This document shows positions 33,855 to 42,770 of a stretch of DNA of 64,000 bases, piece after piece. This DNA is from CAZUAQ01 sp964618455. GTDB taxonomy: Bacteria > Planctomycetota > Phycisphaerae > UBA1845 > PWPN01. A program made the translations under genes and the position numbers. The stretch covers positions 17,312 to 81,311 of the forward strand of contig CAZUAQ010000023.1 of NCBI GenBank assembly GCA_964618455.1, in the 5' to 3' direction. The stretch's first letter is position 1; each line of letters starts with the position of its first letter. The notes under the pieces are model-generated. The model ran no database searches and was not told the origin of the DNA. It saw only the letters and a list, made by a program, of their open reading frames with translations.

Positions 33855-35435
33855 CTACCGATGCGCGCGGAGCGCCATCCGACGGGAAGCCTTGCGCTTT
33901 TTCGTGCGACCCGTTGCGACGCGCTTCGGCGCGGAGGCCGCCTGGCCCTCGGCCCAGGTGCGCAATCGATCGATCAGTGCCTCCAGACCGATCGTGCGCG
34001 ATCCCTTCAGCAGGACCATGTCGCCCAACTGCACATACTGCGTGATCCGCCGCCGCGCCCGGGAGGTGTCTGCGTACGCGTGTGTTTCGATCCGCTTCTG
34101 GGAGATCTCCCGGATCACACCGGCCATCAGGCGGGCGTACTCGCCGACGCTGATGACCATGTCCACGCGGTGCTGCGCGATGTTCTCCGCCGCCTCACGA
34201 TGCAAACGTTCCGACGCCTCGCCGAGTTCGCGCATGTCGCCGACGACCAGCACGCGCCGGCCCTGCGTCGGCTCGGAGGTCAATACATCCACCGCCGCCG
34301 CCAGGGACGACGGGTTCGCGTTGTACGCATCGTTGATGATCGTCAACCCGCCGAAGCATTCCCGCTGCAGGCGCATCGGCGGCAGGGTGAAGGTCGCCAG
34401 GCGAACGGCGATGTCCTCGTGATCCATATTGAAACGTCGCGATACCGCGATCGCCGCCATGGCGTTCGTCACGTTGTGTCGGCCCGGTACATTCAATTCG
34501 TACGTGAAACGATCGTTGACCGTGAAGAGTGTTCGCGCTTTTCCTCCTGCCGTTTCGACGCGCAGATCGGTCAGGCGAAGATCGGCCTCGGCGGATTCAC
34601 CGAAACGCACATACTTGATGTTCCGAAGTTCGTAATCCGAATGGATCGTCTCCTCGATCACCGCCTGGTCGCCGTTGACAATTGCGCCGCCATCGCCACG
34701 CAACGCCTTGAAGAGCGATAGCTTCTCCACGGCCACATCGCGCAGCGTGCCCAGACCTTCCAGGTGCGCCTCCGCCACGCACACGACTGCCGCGATATCG
34801 GGCTCGACCATGTGCGCGAGATGGGCGATCTCGCCCGGGGCGTTGGTGCCGACCTCGCAGATCACGTAACGATCGTTCGTATCGGCCGAGAGCAGTGTCA
34901 GCGGTACGCCGATGGCGTTGTTGAAACTCTTTTCCGAGGCGACGCCCTGGCTGCGCCCCTCGAGCACGTGGGCGATCATCCGCTTGGTGGTCGTCTTTCC
35001 GTTGCTGCCGGTCACCGCCACCACCGTCGCCGAGCGGCCGATCACCGAACGCCGATAGTATCGACCGAGGCGGCCCAGCGCCGCCACCGGGTCGTCCACG
35101 CGAATCAGGATCGCCTCCGGCGGCACAGGCGCCGTATTCTTTTCGACCTGCGACTCGAACGCATCGTAATCCTGGCGAACCACGGCCGCGGTCGCCCCGG
35201 ACGCGAACGCCTGGGGCACGAAATCGTGACCGTCGAAACGGTCCCCCGACAGGGCGAAGAAAAGATCCCCCGGTTCCACATGACGCGAATCGGTCGTCAC
35301 CCGGCGAACACTGCCCGGCAGGCCCGGGCGATCCGCCGTGCCGCCCATCGCCGCTACCACTTCTTCCAATGTCAGCGCTTTCATGCCGGGACCACTTCTT
35401 CCTTGAACAGGCCTGTCACGGGTGTCATGACTCAC
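33855..35435 (-). CDS. murF: UDP-N-acetylmuramoyl-tripeptide-D-alanyl-D-alanine ligase
   Basis: This Mur ligase adds D-Ala-D-Ala to the UDP-MurNAc-tripeptide. Of 526 residues, the core carries 'VTTDSRHVEPGDLFFAL', the P-loop 'AVTGSNGKTTTKRM', 'EVGTNAPGEIAHLA', 'NDAYNANPSSLAAAVD' and 'VLVVGDMRELGE'. The C-terminus has an Arg/Lys-rich tail of about 25 residues beyond the normal end. GTG 35435 has a strong GGAGG...GGGAG site five bases upstream. ATG 35384, 17 codons later, matches usual MurF starts but lacks a clear ribosome site. It lies 47 bases after murE. Confidence 0.96.
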   Translation of the reverse strand: MSHDTRDRPVQGRSGPGMKALTLEEVVAAMGGTADRPGLPGSVRRVTTDSRHVEPGDLFFALSGDRFDGHDFVPQAFASGATAAVVRQDYDAFESQVEKNTAPVPPEAILIRVDDPVAALGRLGRYYRRSVIGRSATVVAVTGSNGKTTTKRMIAHVLEGRSQGVASEKSFNNAIGVPLTLLSADTNDRYVICEVGTNAPGEIAHLAHMVEPDIAAVVCVAEAHLEGLGTLRDVAVEKLSLFKALRGDGGAIVNGDQAVIEETIHSDYELRNIKYVRFGESAEADLRLTDLRVETAGGKARTLFTVNDRFTYELNVPGRHNVTNAMAAIAVSRRFNMDHEDIAVRLATFTLPPMRLQRECFGGLTIINDAYNANPSSLAAAVDVLTSEPTQGRRVLVVGDMRELGEASERLHREAAENIAQHRVDMVISVGEYARLMAGVIREISQKRIETHAYADTSRARRRITQYVQLGDMVLLKGSRTIGLEALIDRLRTWAEGQAASAPKRVATGRTKKRKASRRMALRAHR

Positions 35436-35482
35436 GTCGGCTCCCCCTCCGGGAGCACTGCGTTACTCCATCGTTTCGTGGG

Positions 35483-37033
35483 CTATGATAACCGTTCCGT
35501 GAGGATTTTCTCGGCGACGCGCGCGTCGTCGAACGGGCGTTTCTCCTGACCGATGATCTGGACGTTTTCGTGGCCTTTCCCCGCCAGGAGGACCACGTCC
35601 TCGGGCGCCGCTTCACGAATCGCCAGGGCAATCGCCGCGGCCCGATCCGGTTCCACCCTGGTGCGTCCACGCCCGTCGGGAGAAAGTCCCGCAAGAATCT
35701 CATCCAGAATTGCCTGGGGATCCTCCGTCCGCGGATTGTCGCTCGTGAGGACGATCCAGTCCGCGAATCGCTCCGCCACGGCGGCCATGCGCGTCCGCTT
35801 GGATCGATCGCGATCCCCGCCGCATCCGAACAGCACGACCAGCCGACCGCCCACCATGCCCCGCAACGCCGAACAGACATTCTCCAGGGCATCATCCGTG
35901 TGCGCGTAATCGACCAGGACCGTCGGAAGTCGCAGGCGATTCCGCTCCGACGCGCCCGGCGGAACGACGGCTTGAAGACGCCCCGGGATGTGGGCGATAT
36001 TCGACAAGCCGCGCGCAATCGTGTCGAGATCGATGCCGAGCCCCAGAGCCGTTCCCGCGGCGGCGAGCCCGTTCTGCACGTTGTGACGGCCCAATAGCGC
36101 GGTCTCAACTTCCGCTTCTGCACGGCCCGAGACGTGCGAGGTCAGCAGGTAACGCGTGCCGCGCGGATGCATCTCCAGAATACGGGATTCCAGATCCCGA
36201 CTCTCGCCCTTCGATGACTCCGTGCGGATGCCAAAACGCAACGGGCGCGCCCGGCAGTCTCGCAACATGGCCGCCCCGGCGGGATCATCCGCATTCACGA
36301 TCGCCACCGCTGAAGTCTCGAGGCCGTCGAACAAGCGCTTTTTCGCGTTCAGGTACGAAGCCATGTCCTGATGGTAGTCCAGATGATCGCCGGTCAGGTT
36401 GGTGAACACCCCGGCGGAGAATCGAACGCCGTCGCATCGCCCTTGATCCAGAGCATGGCTCGAAACTTCCATCACTGCATGCGTCGCCCCCGCCCCGGCG
36501 GCCTCGGCAAGATAACGCATCAATGCCGTCGACGGCGGTGTCGTCATGGCGGCGGGGATGCGGCGTGAAATCAGGTCGTACTCGATTGTGCCGAACAGCG
36601 CCGTGGCACACGCCGCCTCATCGAGAATCGCGCGAAGCAGATAGCAGAACGTGCTCTTTCCATTGGTGCCGGTCACGCCGATGAGATTCAATCGGCCCTC
36701 GTCCTGCAACCGATCGATCCCATGCAGTACCGCCGACAATCGCCCCGCCACGCCTCGCGCACTGGGCAGTTGAAGCGACGGCACGCGATCCGGAAGACGC
36801 ACCGGCTGTTCCGAAACGACAGCGCACGCGCCCGCATGCACTGCCTGATCGACGTAGGCGTGCCCGTCCGCTTTCGTCCCGCGCAGGGCAACGAAGCATG
36901 CGCCCTGCGACACTTCGCGCGAGTCCTCCGCCACGGACGAGATGCGCGGATTCTGGCCACCTTCCCAACTCCGGGCCAAGCCGGCGGAAGTGATCAACTC
37001 GCTCCACATCCAATCGCGTTTCAACTGTGACAT
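35483..37033 (-). CDS. murE: UDP-N-acetylmuramoyl-L-alanyl-D-glutamate-2,6-diaminopimelate ligase
   Basis: The third-residue-adding Mur ligase (516 residues). Visible are 'AEDSREVSQGACFVALRG', the P-loop 'VTGTNGKST' (about 120-128), 'MEVSSHALDQGR' and 'FTNLTGDHLDYHQDM'. 'SDNPRTEDP' contains the DNPR motif (Asp432-Arg435) that selects meso-diaminopimelate, so the peptidoglycan is predicted to be of the DAP type. ATG 37033 follows GTGAGGG closely; a GTG eight codons earlier is possible. It sits 54 bases after the class B PBP gene, the standard ftsI-murE order. Confidence 0.96.
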   Translation of the reverse strand: MSQLKRDWMWSELITSAGLARSWEGGQNPRISSVAEDSREVSQGACFVALRGTKADGHAYVDQAVHAGACAVVSEQPVRLPDRVPSLQLPSARGVAGRLSAVLHGIDRLQDEGRLNLIGVTGTNGKSTFCYLLRAILDEAACATALFGTIEYDLISRRIPAAMTTPPSTALMRYLAEAAGAGATHAVMEVSSHALDQGRCDGVRFSAGVFTNLTGDHLDYHQDMASYLNAKKRLFDGLETSAVAIVNADDPAGAAMLRDCRARPLRFGIRTESSKGESRDLESRILEMHPRGTRYLLTSHVSGRAEAEVETALLGRHNVQNGLAAAGTALGLGIDLDTIARGLSNIAHIPGRLQAVVPPGASERNRLRLPTVLVDYAHTDDALENVCSALRGMVGGRLVVLFGCGGDRDRSKRTRMAAVAERFADWIVLTSDNPRTEDPQAILDEILAGLSPDGRGRTRVEPDRAAAIALAIREAAPEDVVLLAGKGHENVQIIGQEKRPFDDARVAEKILTERLS

Positions 37034-37087
37034 ACCCTCACCCGCCCGCGCGAGCACGGCAGGTATTCTCCTCTCCGCCCATGGGTC

Positions 37088-38821
37088 TTACCGCTGCATC
37101 ACGATCTGGGCCGACTCTTCAGGCGGCTTCTCATCGGGAGGAACATCCAGGTACGGCAATGCCATCTCGAAAATCTTCTTCACCGCCGGCAGCGCCGCCT
37201 GCGAACCATAGTACCCGTTGCGCTTCGGACGGCGAATCATGACCAGAACCGACAGCCGCGGCTCATCGGCAGGGGCCCCGGCGATGAACGAGGCGAGGTA
37301 ACCGCTGTATCCGCCGCGGTGAGGCACCTCCGCCGTGCCGGTCTTGCCCATCACCTGCCACTGGTCAAGCTGGCATCTTCGGCCCGTGCCGCGCTTGTGA
37401 TTCACCACTTCGGCCAGCATGCCGCGCACCGTCCGGGCCGTCTCTTCCGAGATCGCCCGGCCGCGCTCGATCACCTCGGTCCGATTCTCAATGACCTGGC
37501 CCCGGTGATCGACGACGGCCGCGACCACGCGCGGCTGGACCAGAATGCCGCCGTTCATGATCGCGGAAAAGGCGGTAATGAGTTGAATCGGCGTCACGGC
37601 GATTTCGTGACCCATGGGGACCGACGTCGTCGTCATCCGGCCCCACTTCTTCAACGGCCGCATCAATCCTTCGCTCTCGCCCGGGAGATCGATCCCGGTC
37701 GGCGCGTTGAAGCCGAAGGCGCTGAGGGCCTCATGCATGCGTGCATTGCCCAGCCGCAGGCCGAGCTTGGCCATGCCGATATTGCTCGACCGCGCGATGA
37801 TCTCCGTGGCGGTCAGGTTCCCCATGGCGTGATGATCCTGAAGCTTCCTCGCGCCGATGATGAAAAGCCCGTTCTCGCAGAAGATCACTTCGTCCGGGTG
37901 CGTGACGCCATCGGTCAATGCAATGGCCATAACGAAGGGCTTGAAGATCGACCCGGGCTCCTCCGGATCGGTCAACACGCGGTTGCGCCGCGCGTCGGCA
38001 GTCGACTCTCCGGGCGCGGCGGGCTCGAACGTCGGGACGCTCGCCATGGCCAGGACTTCCCCCGTCCGGCAATCCATGACGATACCCACGCCGGATTCCG
38101 CGGCATGTTTCGCCACCTGTTCGGCCACCGCGTTTTCCACCGTCTCCTGGATGGCGGCGTCGATCGTCAGGATGACGTGATTGCCGTTCTTCGGAGCCTG
38201 GTAGGAGTCCCTCTCCTGGAACATGGCCCGATTGCCCGCACCGCGAAACACGACACGCTTGCCGTTTGTCGCCTTGAGATGCTCGCCCCATGTCCACTCA
38301 ACGCCCTCGAGGCCCCGACCATCCGCACCGACGAATCCCAGCACGTGCGCCCCCAGCCCGCCCTGCGGATAATCCCGCGCCGGCTCCATGCGAATGCCGA
38401 TCCCGTCCATCTTCAAATCGCGCACGGCATCGGCGACCTGGCGCGATGCCTTTCGCATCAGCACCACGTAGCGCGGGGACGTGGGATTCCGCAGTTTCTC
38501 GTCCAGCGCGCTGCGCTCCAGCGGCATCACCTCCGCCAATCGCTCGGCACAAACCTGCTTGTCCTCGATCAGGTATGGATCCGCAAAGATCGTGGGGGTG
38601 TCGTGGCTGCCCGCCAGCATGCGGTGTTTGCGATCGTAGATATGACCCCGGCGGCCGGGAATGGGAATCTCGCTGTACAGCCGTTGGTGCGTCCACGCCA
38701 TCAGTTCCGGACGCATCCGATCCTGGATGAAGATCAACCGCCCAGCCAGGCCGAGAAACATCGCCACGATCAAGCCGATCAACGCGTGAGCGACCCAGAC
38801 GCGCTGATGCGATGAGGGCAT
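37088..38821 (-). CDS. ftsI: class B penicillin-binding protein, FtsI/PBP3-like transpeptidase
   Basis: A septal transpeptidase partner of FtsW, 577 residues. After a short cytoplasmic tail and one span (about 11-31) comes the PBP dimerisation region ('IPGRRGHIYDRKHRMLA'). The penicillin-binding domain follows with SxxK at Ser291-Lys294 ('GSIFKPF'), SxN at 345-347 ('ARSSNIGM') and KTG at 493-495 ('MGKTGTAEVP'). No PASTA domains are present. AAGGA lies eight bases before ATG 38821. The neighbours ftsL (25 bases upstream) and murE fit the conserved dcw order. Confidence 0.96.
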   Translation of the reverse strand: MPSSHQRVWVAHALIGLIVAMFLGLAGRLIFIQDRMRPELMAWTHQRLYSEIPIPGRRGHIYDRKHRMLAGSHDTPTIFADPYLIEDKQVCAERLAEVMPLERSALDEKLRNPTSPRYVVLMRKASRQVADAVRDLKMDGIGIRMEPARDYPQGGLGAHVLGFVGADGRGLEGVEWTWGEHLKATNGKRVVFRGAGNRAMFQERDSYQAPKNGNHVILTIDAAIQETVENAVAEQVAKHAAESGVGIVMDCRTGEVLAMASVPTFEPAAPGESTADARRNRVLTDPEEPGSIFKPFVMAIALTDGVTHPDEVIFCENGLFIIGARKLQDHHAMGNLTATEIIARSSNIGMAKLGLRLGNARMHEALSAFGFNAPTGIDLPGESEGLMRPLKKWGRMTTTSVPMGHEIAVTPIQLITAFSAIMNGGILVQPRVVAAVVDHRGQVIENRTEVIERGRAISEETARTVRGMLAEVVNHKRGTGRRCQLDQWQVMGKTGTAEVPHRGGYSGYLASFIAGAPADEPRLSVLVMIRRPKRNGYYGSQAALPAVKKIFEMALPYLDVPPDEKPPEESAQIVMQR

Positions 38822-38846
38822 GGGGCGATCCTTTCTCACGTTCCGG

Positions 38847-39110
38847 CTAACGGCGACTGACACTCACGGATTCATCCGATGACGCGACCGGGACGCCCAG
38901 TTCCTCGGCGCGCTCGCGTATCTCCTTCAACGATCGAAGCCTGGCCAGCTCGATCTCCTGCGACCAGAGCTTCTGCCGCAGTTCGCTCTGGCGGAACTGA
39001 AGCACCTGGATGCGGCGCGCGATGATCGACTGATCCACGCGCATGACGACGATGGCGAGCCCCAGCACCGCCAGCACCACCAGCATCGCCACCATCCGGG
39101 GAATCGTCAT
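38847..39110 (-). CDS. ftsL: FtsL-like cell division protein
   Basis: Only 87 residues, with an N-terminal membrane span (about 5-23, 'MVAMLVVLAVLGLAIVVM') followed by a leucine- and charge-patterned coiled coil (about 25-70, 'VLQFRQSELRQKLWSQEIELARLRSL'), the FtsL/FtsB layout. FtsL forms a complex with FtsB and FtsQ that activates FtsW-FtsI. Sequence conservation in this family is very low, so synteny directly ahead of ftsI carries most of the weight. It starts 7 bases after the LysM gene, indicating cotranscription. Confidence 0.8.
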   Translation of the reverse strand: MTIPRMVAMLVVLAVLGLAIVVMRVDQSIIARRIQVLQFRQSELRQKLWSQEIELARLRSLKEIRERAEELGVPVASSDESVSVSRR

Positions 39111-39117
39111 GAGCGTA

Positions 39118-40311
39118 TTATTCCGAAGAGACGACCGTATTCCAAGCTTTCGCCGGCGGGAGCTTGATCGTGATGCCCGGGCGCAGCTTGCGGGGGTCGA
39201 GATCGGGGTTGGCTTTCTGGATTTCCGGCCAGAGCGTTTCCGAGCCGAGCTTCTGGCGCGCGATCGAACTGAACGTGTCGCTGGGCTGAATGGTGTAGGA
39301 CCTCACCACCGTGACGTCGGGCGCCGCGCGTTCCGCAGAGGGCGCGTCGTCGCTGAGCGCGGGCCGGGGCGCGACCCGGCCGACCTCGTCCAGCAGGTTC
39401 TGCATCGTGATCGTCCGCGACGAGCCGCGCGTCATCTCCGGCACACCGGGATTCCCGACTGGTTCGAAATTCTCCGCGTCCGCCCATTCCGGAATCTGGA
39501 GCACCTGGCCTTCGTAGATGTTGTTCTTGTTCTTGATCAGATCCTTGTTGGCGGCGAGCAGGTGATCCATGGAGCGGATCGTGCCGTAGACCTTGGTCGC
39601 AATCTCGCTGAGAGATTCACCCTTCTGCACGACATAGGTCGACATCGCGGATCGATCCCGAACGACGTTATCCGGGGCAACCCGCGGCGCATCGTCGATC
39701 GTGGACGTGTCCTCTCCCGAATTTCCCATGGCCAGTCCCTCGTCGGGATCCTGGCTCCGGGCAGGGGGTTGATGCTGGGGTGTGGGCCGCGGCGGCTCGA
39801 TGCTTGGCGGGGCGACCCGATGCATTTCGGAGGACTCTCCCGTCAACGGGGGAACGGTGGAAGTTACGTCGTGATACGCCAGGGTATCTTCGACCCCCGA
39901 AGTGGGCCGATCCGCCACCTCTTGCGACTCGGCACCTTCCAGGCTTTCGCGATACCAGGCCGGCGGCAGGGGATCGTTGTCGATCGCCGGCAGATCGCTC
40001 TCGTGTTCGTAGGCCAGACCGTCGGTCTGCTGCGGCGGGCTTACGCGGACCGGGCCGGGCGACGCCGGACGGTGCTCGCGCTCGCCATCCTGGCCGCGAT
40101 CCTCGGCGGCGGCGTCGGAGATATCCTGTGTCTTGTCGATCGACGGAAGTTCGGCGGTGAACGTCGGATCTTCCTGCATGCGCATCGCCGCCTCGTGCGC
40201 GGGGCTGAGCGCCCCATCCGAGGAACCCGGATCCGTGTGCGAAAGCAGAACGGCAAAGACGACAATGAACCCCAGCCCGACCAGTAAACCGATTTTGGTT
40301 TCGCGCGTCAT
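39118..40311 (-). CDS. membrane-anchored protein with two LysM domains
   Basis: A 397-residue protein with an N-terminal membrane anchor (about 7-24) and a long acidic, proline-rich linker (about 28-220). Two LysM peptidoglycan-binding domains follow, at about 225-275 ('YVVQKGESLSEIATKVYG...YEGQVLQIP') and 340-388 ('YTIQPSDTFSSIARQKLG...RPGITIKLP'). No catalytic domain is attached. GGGAGG six bases before the ATG is a strong ribosome site. It is inserted between rsmH and ftsL, which are usually adjacent, and is tightly linked to ftsL (7 bases), so a role in septal wall recognition is plausible but inferred. Confidence 0.9.
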   Translation of the reverse strand: MTRETKIGLLVGLGFIVVFAVLLSHTDPGSSDGALSPAHEAAMRMQEDPTFTAELPSIDKTQDISDAAAEDRGQDGEREHRPASPGPVRVSPPQQTDGLAYEHESDLPAIDNDPLPPAWYRESLEGAESQEVADRPTSGVEDTLAYHDVTSTVPPLTGESSEMHRVAPPSIEPPRPTPQHQPPARSQDPDEGLAMGNSGEDTSTIDDAPRVAPDNVVRDRSAMSTYVVQKGESLSEIATKVYGTIRSMDHLLAANKDLIKNKNNIYEGQVLQIPEWADAENFEPVGNPGVPEMTRGSSRTITMQNLLDEVGRVAPRPALSDDAPSAERAAPDVTVVRSYTIQPSDTFSSIARQKLGSETLWPEIQKANPDLDPRKLRPGITIKLPPAKAWNTVVSSE

Positions 40312-40482
40312 GCGAACCTCCCTGTCCGTGCATTCAATGCAAACCGCGTGTCAGGAACGAGGGACTCCATTCCCAATTCGCCACCGGTATCATCCGGATT
40401 CCGTTAACCGAAAGACGCTCGTTGAATCCTCGTCGAGGACCAGGCATCTCGACGACACAGGAGCGATCTTGTCGGGCGAAAC

Positions 40483-41424
40483 TCACGTGCTTTTCAGCGG
40501 ACTCGACGTGCGCCGGGCCACACGCAGTTTCGCACTTCGCGATCTAGGATTGTATCGGGTTTCCTCGCTCGTCGGCACGACCGGTTTCTTCGTGATTATG
40601 TCATACACGTCATCGCGTCGGCGATCAAGGAAATCCTTCTTCACTCGACGGTCCTCACCGCTGTGAAAACTGATCACGGCGATGCGCCCCCCTGTGAGTA
40701 AAATCTTCGGCGCCTCCTCGAGCAGGGCTGTGAGATTTTCGTCTTCCTGATTCACCGCGATACGCAGCGCCTGAAAGGTGCGCGTCGCCGGATGAATCCT
40801 GCTCTTGCGCGAATGCTCATCCACGTTCAACGCCTGGCAGATCAGGCGCACGAGTTCCGACGTTCTTTTCACACGCCGCTCGCGACGCGCCTGGCAGATG
40901 CGCTTGGCGATCCGCCGGCTGAAACGCTCCTGGCTGTGCTGGTAGATCAGATTCGCCAGTGACGTTTCGTCCAGCGCGTTGATCACATCCTCTACCGTCG
41001 TGTCCAGCCGATCGTCCAGACGCATGTCCAGCGGGCCGTCCTCGGCGAAGGTCAATCCTTTTTCCGCGTCCAGCAACTGGTCCGTCGTGACGCCGAGGTC
41101 CGCCAGGATCATGTTCACACCGGGGACGTTCAGCGATTCCAGAACTTCGCCCAGCTCCGCGAAATTCGCGCGAACCAAGTCCAGGTGCGGACGATCGTCT
41201 CGAGGAAGTGCGGATTCCAGATGCGTACGGGCGCGTTCGAGGTTCTTCGGGTCGACGTCGAGTCCGATCAGGCGACCCGATGCCCCAAGACGGGAAGCCA
41301 GGAGTGACGCGTGGCCGCCATGCCCCAGCGTCGCATCCACGACGATCTCGCCCGGCTGCACCTCCGTCAGTTCCAACAGAGGCGCGGTGAGCACCGGCAC
41401 GTGTTCGATCGTGTCTCGAGTCAC
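40483..41424 (-). CDS. rsmH: 16S rRNA (cytosine(1402)-N(4))-methyltransferase
   Basis: RsmH (MraW), 313 residues, methylates N4 of C1402 in 16S rRNA. It has the signature 'VDATLGHGGHASLLASRL', 'LIGLDVDPKNLERA', 'ILADLGVTTDQLLDAEKGLTFAEDGPLDMRLD', 'RIHPATRTFQALRIAVNQEDENL' and 'AVISFHSGEDRRVKKDF', with a basic C-terminal tail. The substitution 'LGVTTDQLL' for the usual 'LGVSSxQLD' is minor. The start is GTG 41424 with a weak site. It belongs to the dcw cluster, 113 bases after the small ORF. Confidence 0.97.
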   Translation of the reverse strand: MTRDTIEHVPVLTAPLLELTEVQPGEIVVDATLGHGGHASLLASRLGASGRLIGLDVDPKNLERARTHLESALPRDDRPHLDLVRANFAELGEVLESLNVPGVNMILADLGVTTDQLLDAEKGLTFAEDGPLDMRLDDRLDTTVEDVINALDETSLANLIYQHSQERFSRRIAKRICQARRERRVKRTSELVRLICQALNVDEHSRKSRIHPATRTFQALRIAVNQEDENLTALLEEAPKILLTGGRIAVISFHSGEDRRVKKDFLDRRRDDVYDIITKKPVVPTSEETRYNPRSRSAKLRVARRTSSPLKST

Positions 41425-41537
41425 ATCATCCAGTCGACCGCCACTAACAAAGACGGCATCGTCGGGAACGCGACGCTCCGGTCGACTCTCCCGACACGCT
41501 TAAAATATGTGGGGCCCGTCCAGCCTCCTTGCCGACG

Positions 41538-41771
41538 TTAGCCCCGAACCTCCCGGTGGGCCGTGACGCGTGCCTGCAGCGCTTCAACCGAAGGGGACAA
41601 CCGGACTTCCATCGTCACGCCGCGCTCCTTCAAACGACGGAGGCGGCGTCGAAGCTCATCGACGTGCGTCACGATCAACTCATCCGCGTCAGCGAGTTGA
41701 TGGCCGGATCGCCCGTCGACCAGAGCCCGTTGAACCTCTTCCACGCTGCTTGTCACTTCCGTGAACAACAT
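41538..41771 (-). CDS. small hypothetical protein in the dcw cluster
   Basis: A 77-residue soluble, highly charged protein, predicted to be largely helical ('VEEVQRALVDGRSG', then 'VDELRRRLRRLKERGVTMEVRL'). I do not recognise it. ATG 41771 is preceded by GGAG five bases upstream, and the gene is co-oriented between mraZ and rsmH, both favouring reality. It has no membrane span and so is not an FtsL/FtsB protein. The short length and lack of known homologues leave it uncertain. Confidence 0.5.
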   Translation of the reverse strand: MLFTEVTSSVEEVQRALVDGRSGHQLADADELIVTHVDELRRRLRRLKERGVTMEVRLSPSVEALQARVTAHREVRG

Positions 41772-42231
41772 ACGTACTCCACAACCACCGAGACGTGATC
41801 AGCCACGGCGAGTCCGTTCGCTTCTGCTGCTGCATCCGCTGTGACTGTCATCAGGCCGACGCCTGCGCAACGCCTGCACCGACCCTGTTCCTGCGTGGAC
41901 CCGGCGCACGTCATGTGCACCGCGCCCTGCGTTCATGCTTCCACTGGCTGCGACCTGCGATCTCGCGCCATCGCCGAAAATCACATCGCGCCAGGCCGTT
42001 CCTGAAACCACACCGGAGCGACCCGCTCGGACAGGTTGCCCCGGCTCGGGGCATCCCGCGCGACATGCCCCGTCCATGGGGCACGCCCTCGCGCTTCAAC
42101 CTGATCGGGCAGCCGCCGGCGACTCGCGTTGGCGTCGAAGCGGCCGACCCGTATTTGTCTCGTCGATCCCTGACCTTTCCCTGATCAGGCCTTTCCCGCC
42201 GAGGCCCTGGCGACCTCAGGTCTTCCCGGCC
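41772..42231. other. 460-base untranslated stretch between mraZ and the small dcw ORF
   Basis: No convincing gene is present; the open frames on both strands here are Cys/Arg-rich and lack ribosome sites. The stretch holds a set of alternating GC hairpins (42037-42083, listed separately). A structured leader or attenuator upstream of rsmH is possible; I could not match it to a known RNA family. Confidence 0.55.
42037..42083. promoter_or_regulatory. four-arm alternating hairpins, candidate attenuator
   Basis: The arms are TGCCCCG (42037-42043), CGGGGCA (42047-42053), TGCCCC (42066-42071) and GGGGCA (42078-42083). Arms 1:2 and 3:4 form two local hairpins with 3- and 6-base loops. Alternatively arms 2 and 3 pair (GGGGCAT 42048-42054 with ATGCCCC 42065-42071, 10-base loop), excluding both. 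The arrangement can form mutually exclusive structures in RNA read from either strand. No U-run follows. Confidence 0.55.
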
Positions 42232-42711
42232 TCACCCGGCATGACCGTTCTGCCGGAGCTGCTGGGTCTTCGCCCGCGCCTGGCGAAGCAAATCCTTGTA
42301 CCGCGCCCCATTGTCTTCCATGAACTGCAGGTACTCGGCCCGGTCCCACAAAATCAGATGATCCCGCGCGCCGGAGAGCATCACCTGTTTGCCGACCTTG
42401 GCCATGTCCAGCATCCACTGCGGCAATGCCACGCGTCCCTGCTTGTCGATGTCCAACTGCGTGGCCTGGCCGAAGAACACGGCGTCGAATATTTCCATCT
42501 CGTCGCCCGGTTCGAGGGAGGCCTGCCGCTGCTGCGTGAAGGCATTGAAGTAGCGATCCGCATACAGATTCAGCGACCCGCGCCAGTCCCCCGGGACCAG
42601 GTAGAAGCCCTTGCCGTCCTGCTCCGGATCCATGCTCCTCCGGATCCCCGCCGGGATCGAGAGGCGGTTCTTGGGATCGATCGTGAGCTCGAAGGTGCCG
42701 GTGTAGAGCAT
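42232..42711 (-). CDS. mraZ: transcriptional regulator MraZ
   Basis: First gene of the dcw cluster, 159 residues, a DNA-binding repressor of the cluster in other bacteria. Two SpoVT-AbrB-type swapped-hairpin domains are visible: 'FELTIDPKNRLSIPAGIRRSM' near the start and 'ATQLDIDKQGRVALPQWMLDMAKVGKQVMLSGARDHLILWD' in the second half. A Gln/Arg-rich C-terminal tail follows. The length fits the family. Its own upstream region carries a likely promoter and repeats (42771-42897). Confidence 0.95.
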   Translation of the reverse strand: MLYTGTFELTIDPKNRLSIPAGIRRSMDPEQDGKGFYLVPGDWRGSLNLYADRYFNAFTQQRQASLEPGDEMEIFDAVFFGQATQLDIDKQGRVALPQWMLDMAKVGKQVMLSGARDHLILWDRAEYLQFMEDNGARYKDLLRQARAKTQQLRQNGHAG

Positions 42712-42770
42712 GAAAGGTCCATCATCCGAAGTCCGCCACCCTTCCCTGAGTCGGCTCGTCTTGGGCTGCT

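Noticed and set aside
32751..34721. A 656-codon open frame on the plus strand inside dcw
   Set aside because: It is antisense to mraY and murF, which are certain, and its product is a His/Arg/Gln-rich shadow.
37319..38815. A 498-codon plus-strand frame
   Set aside because: Antisense to ftsI with no protein-like motif.
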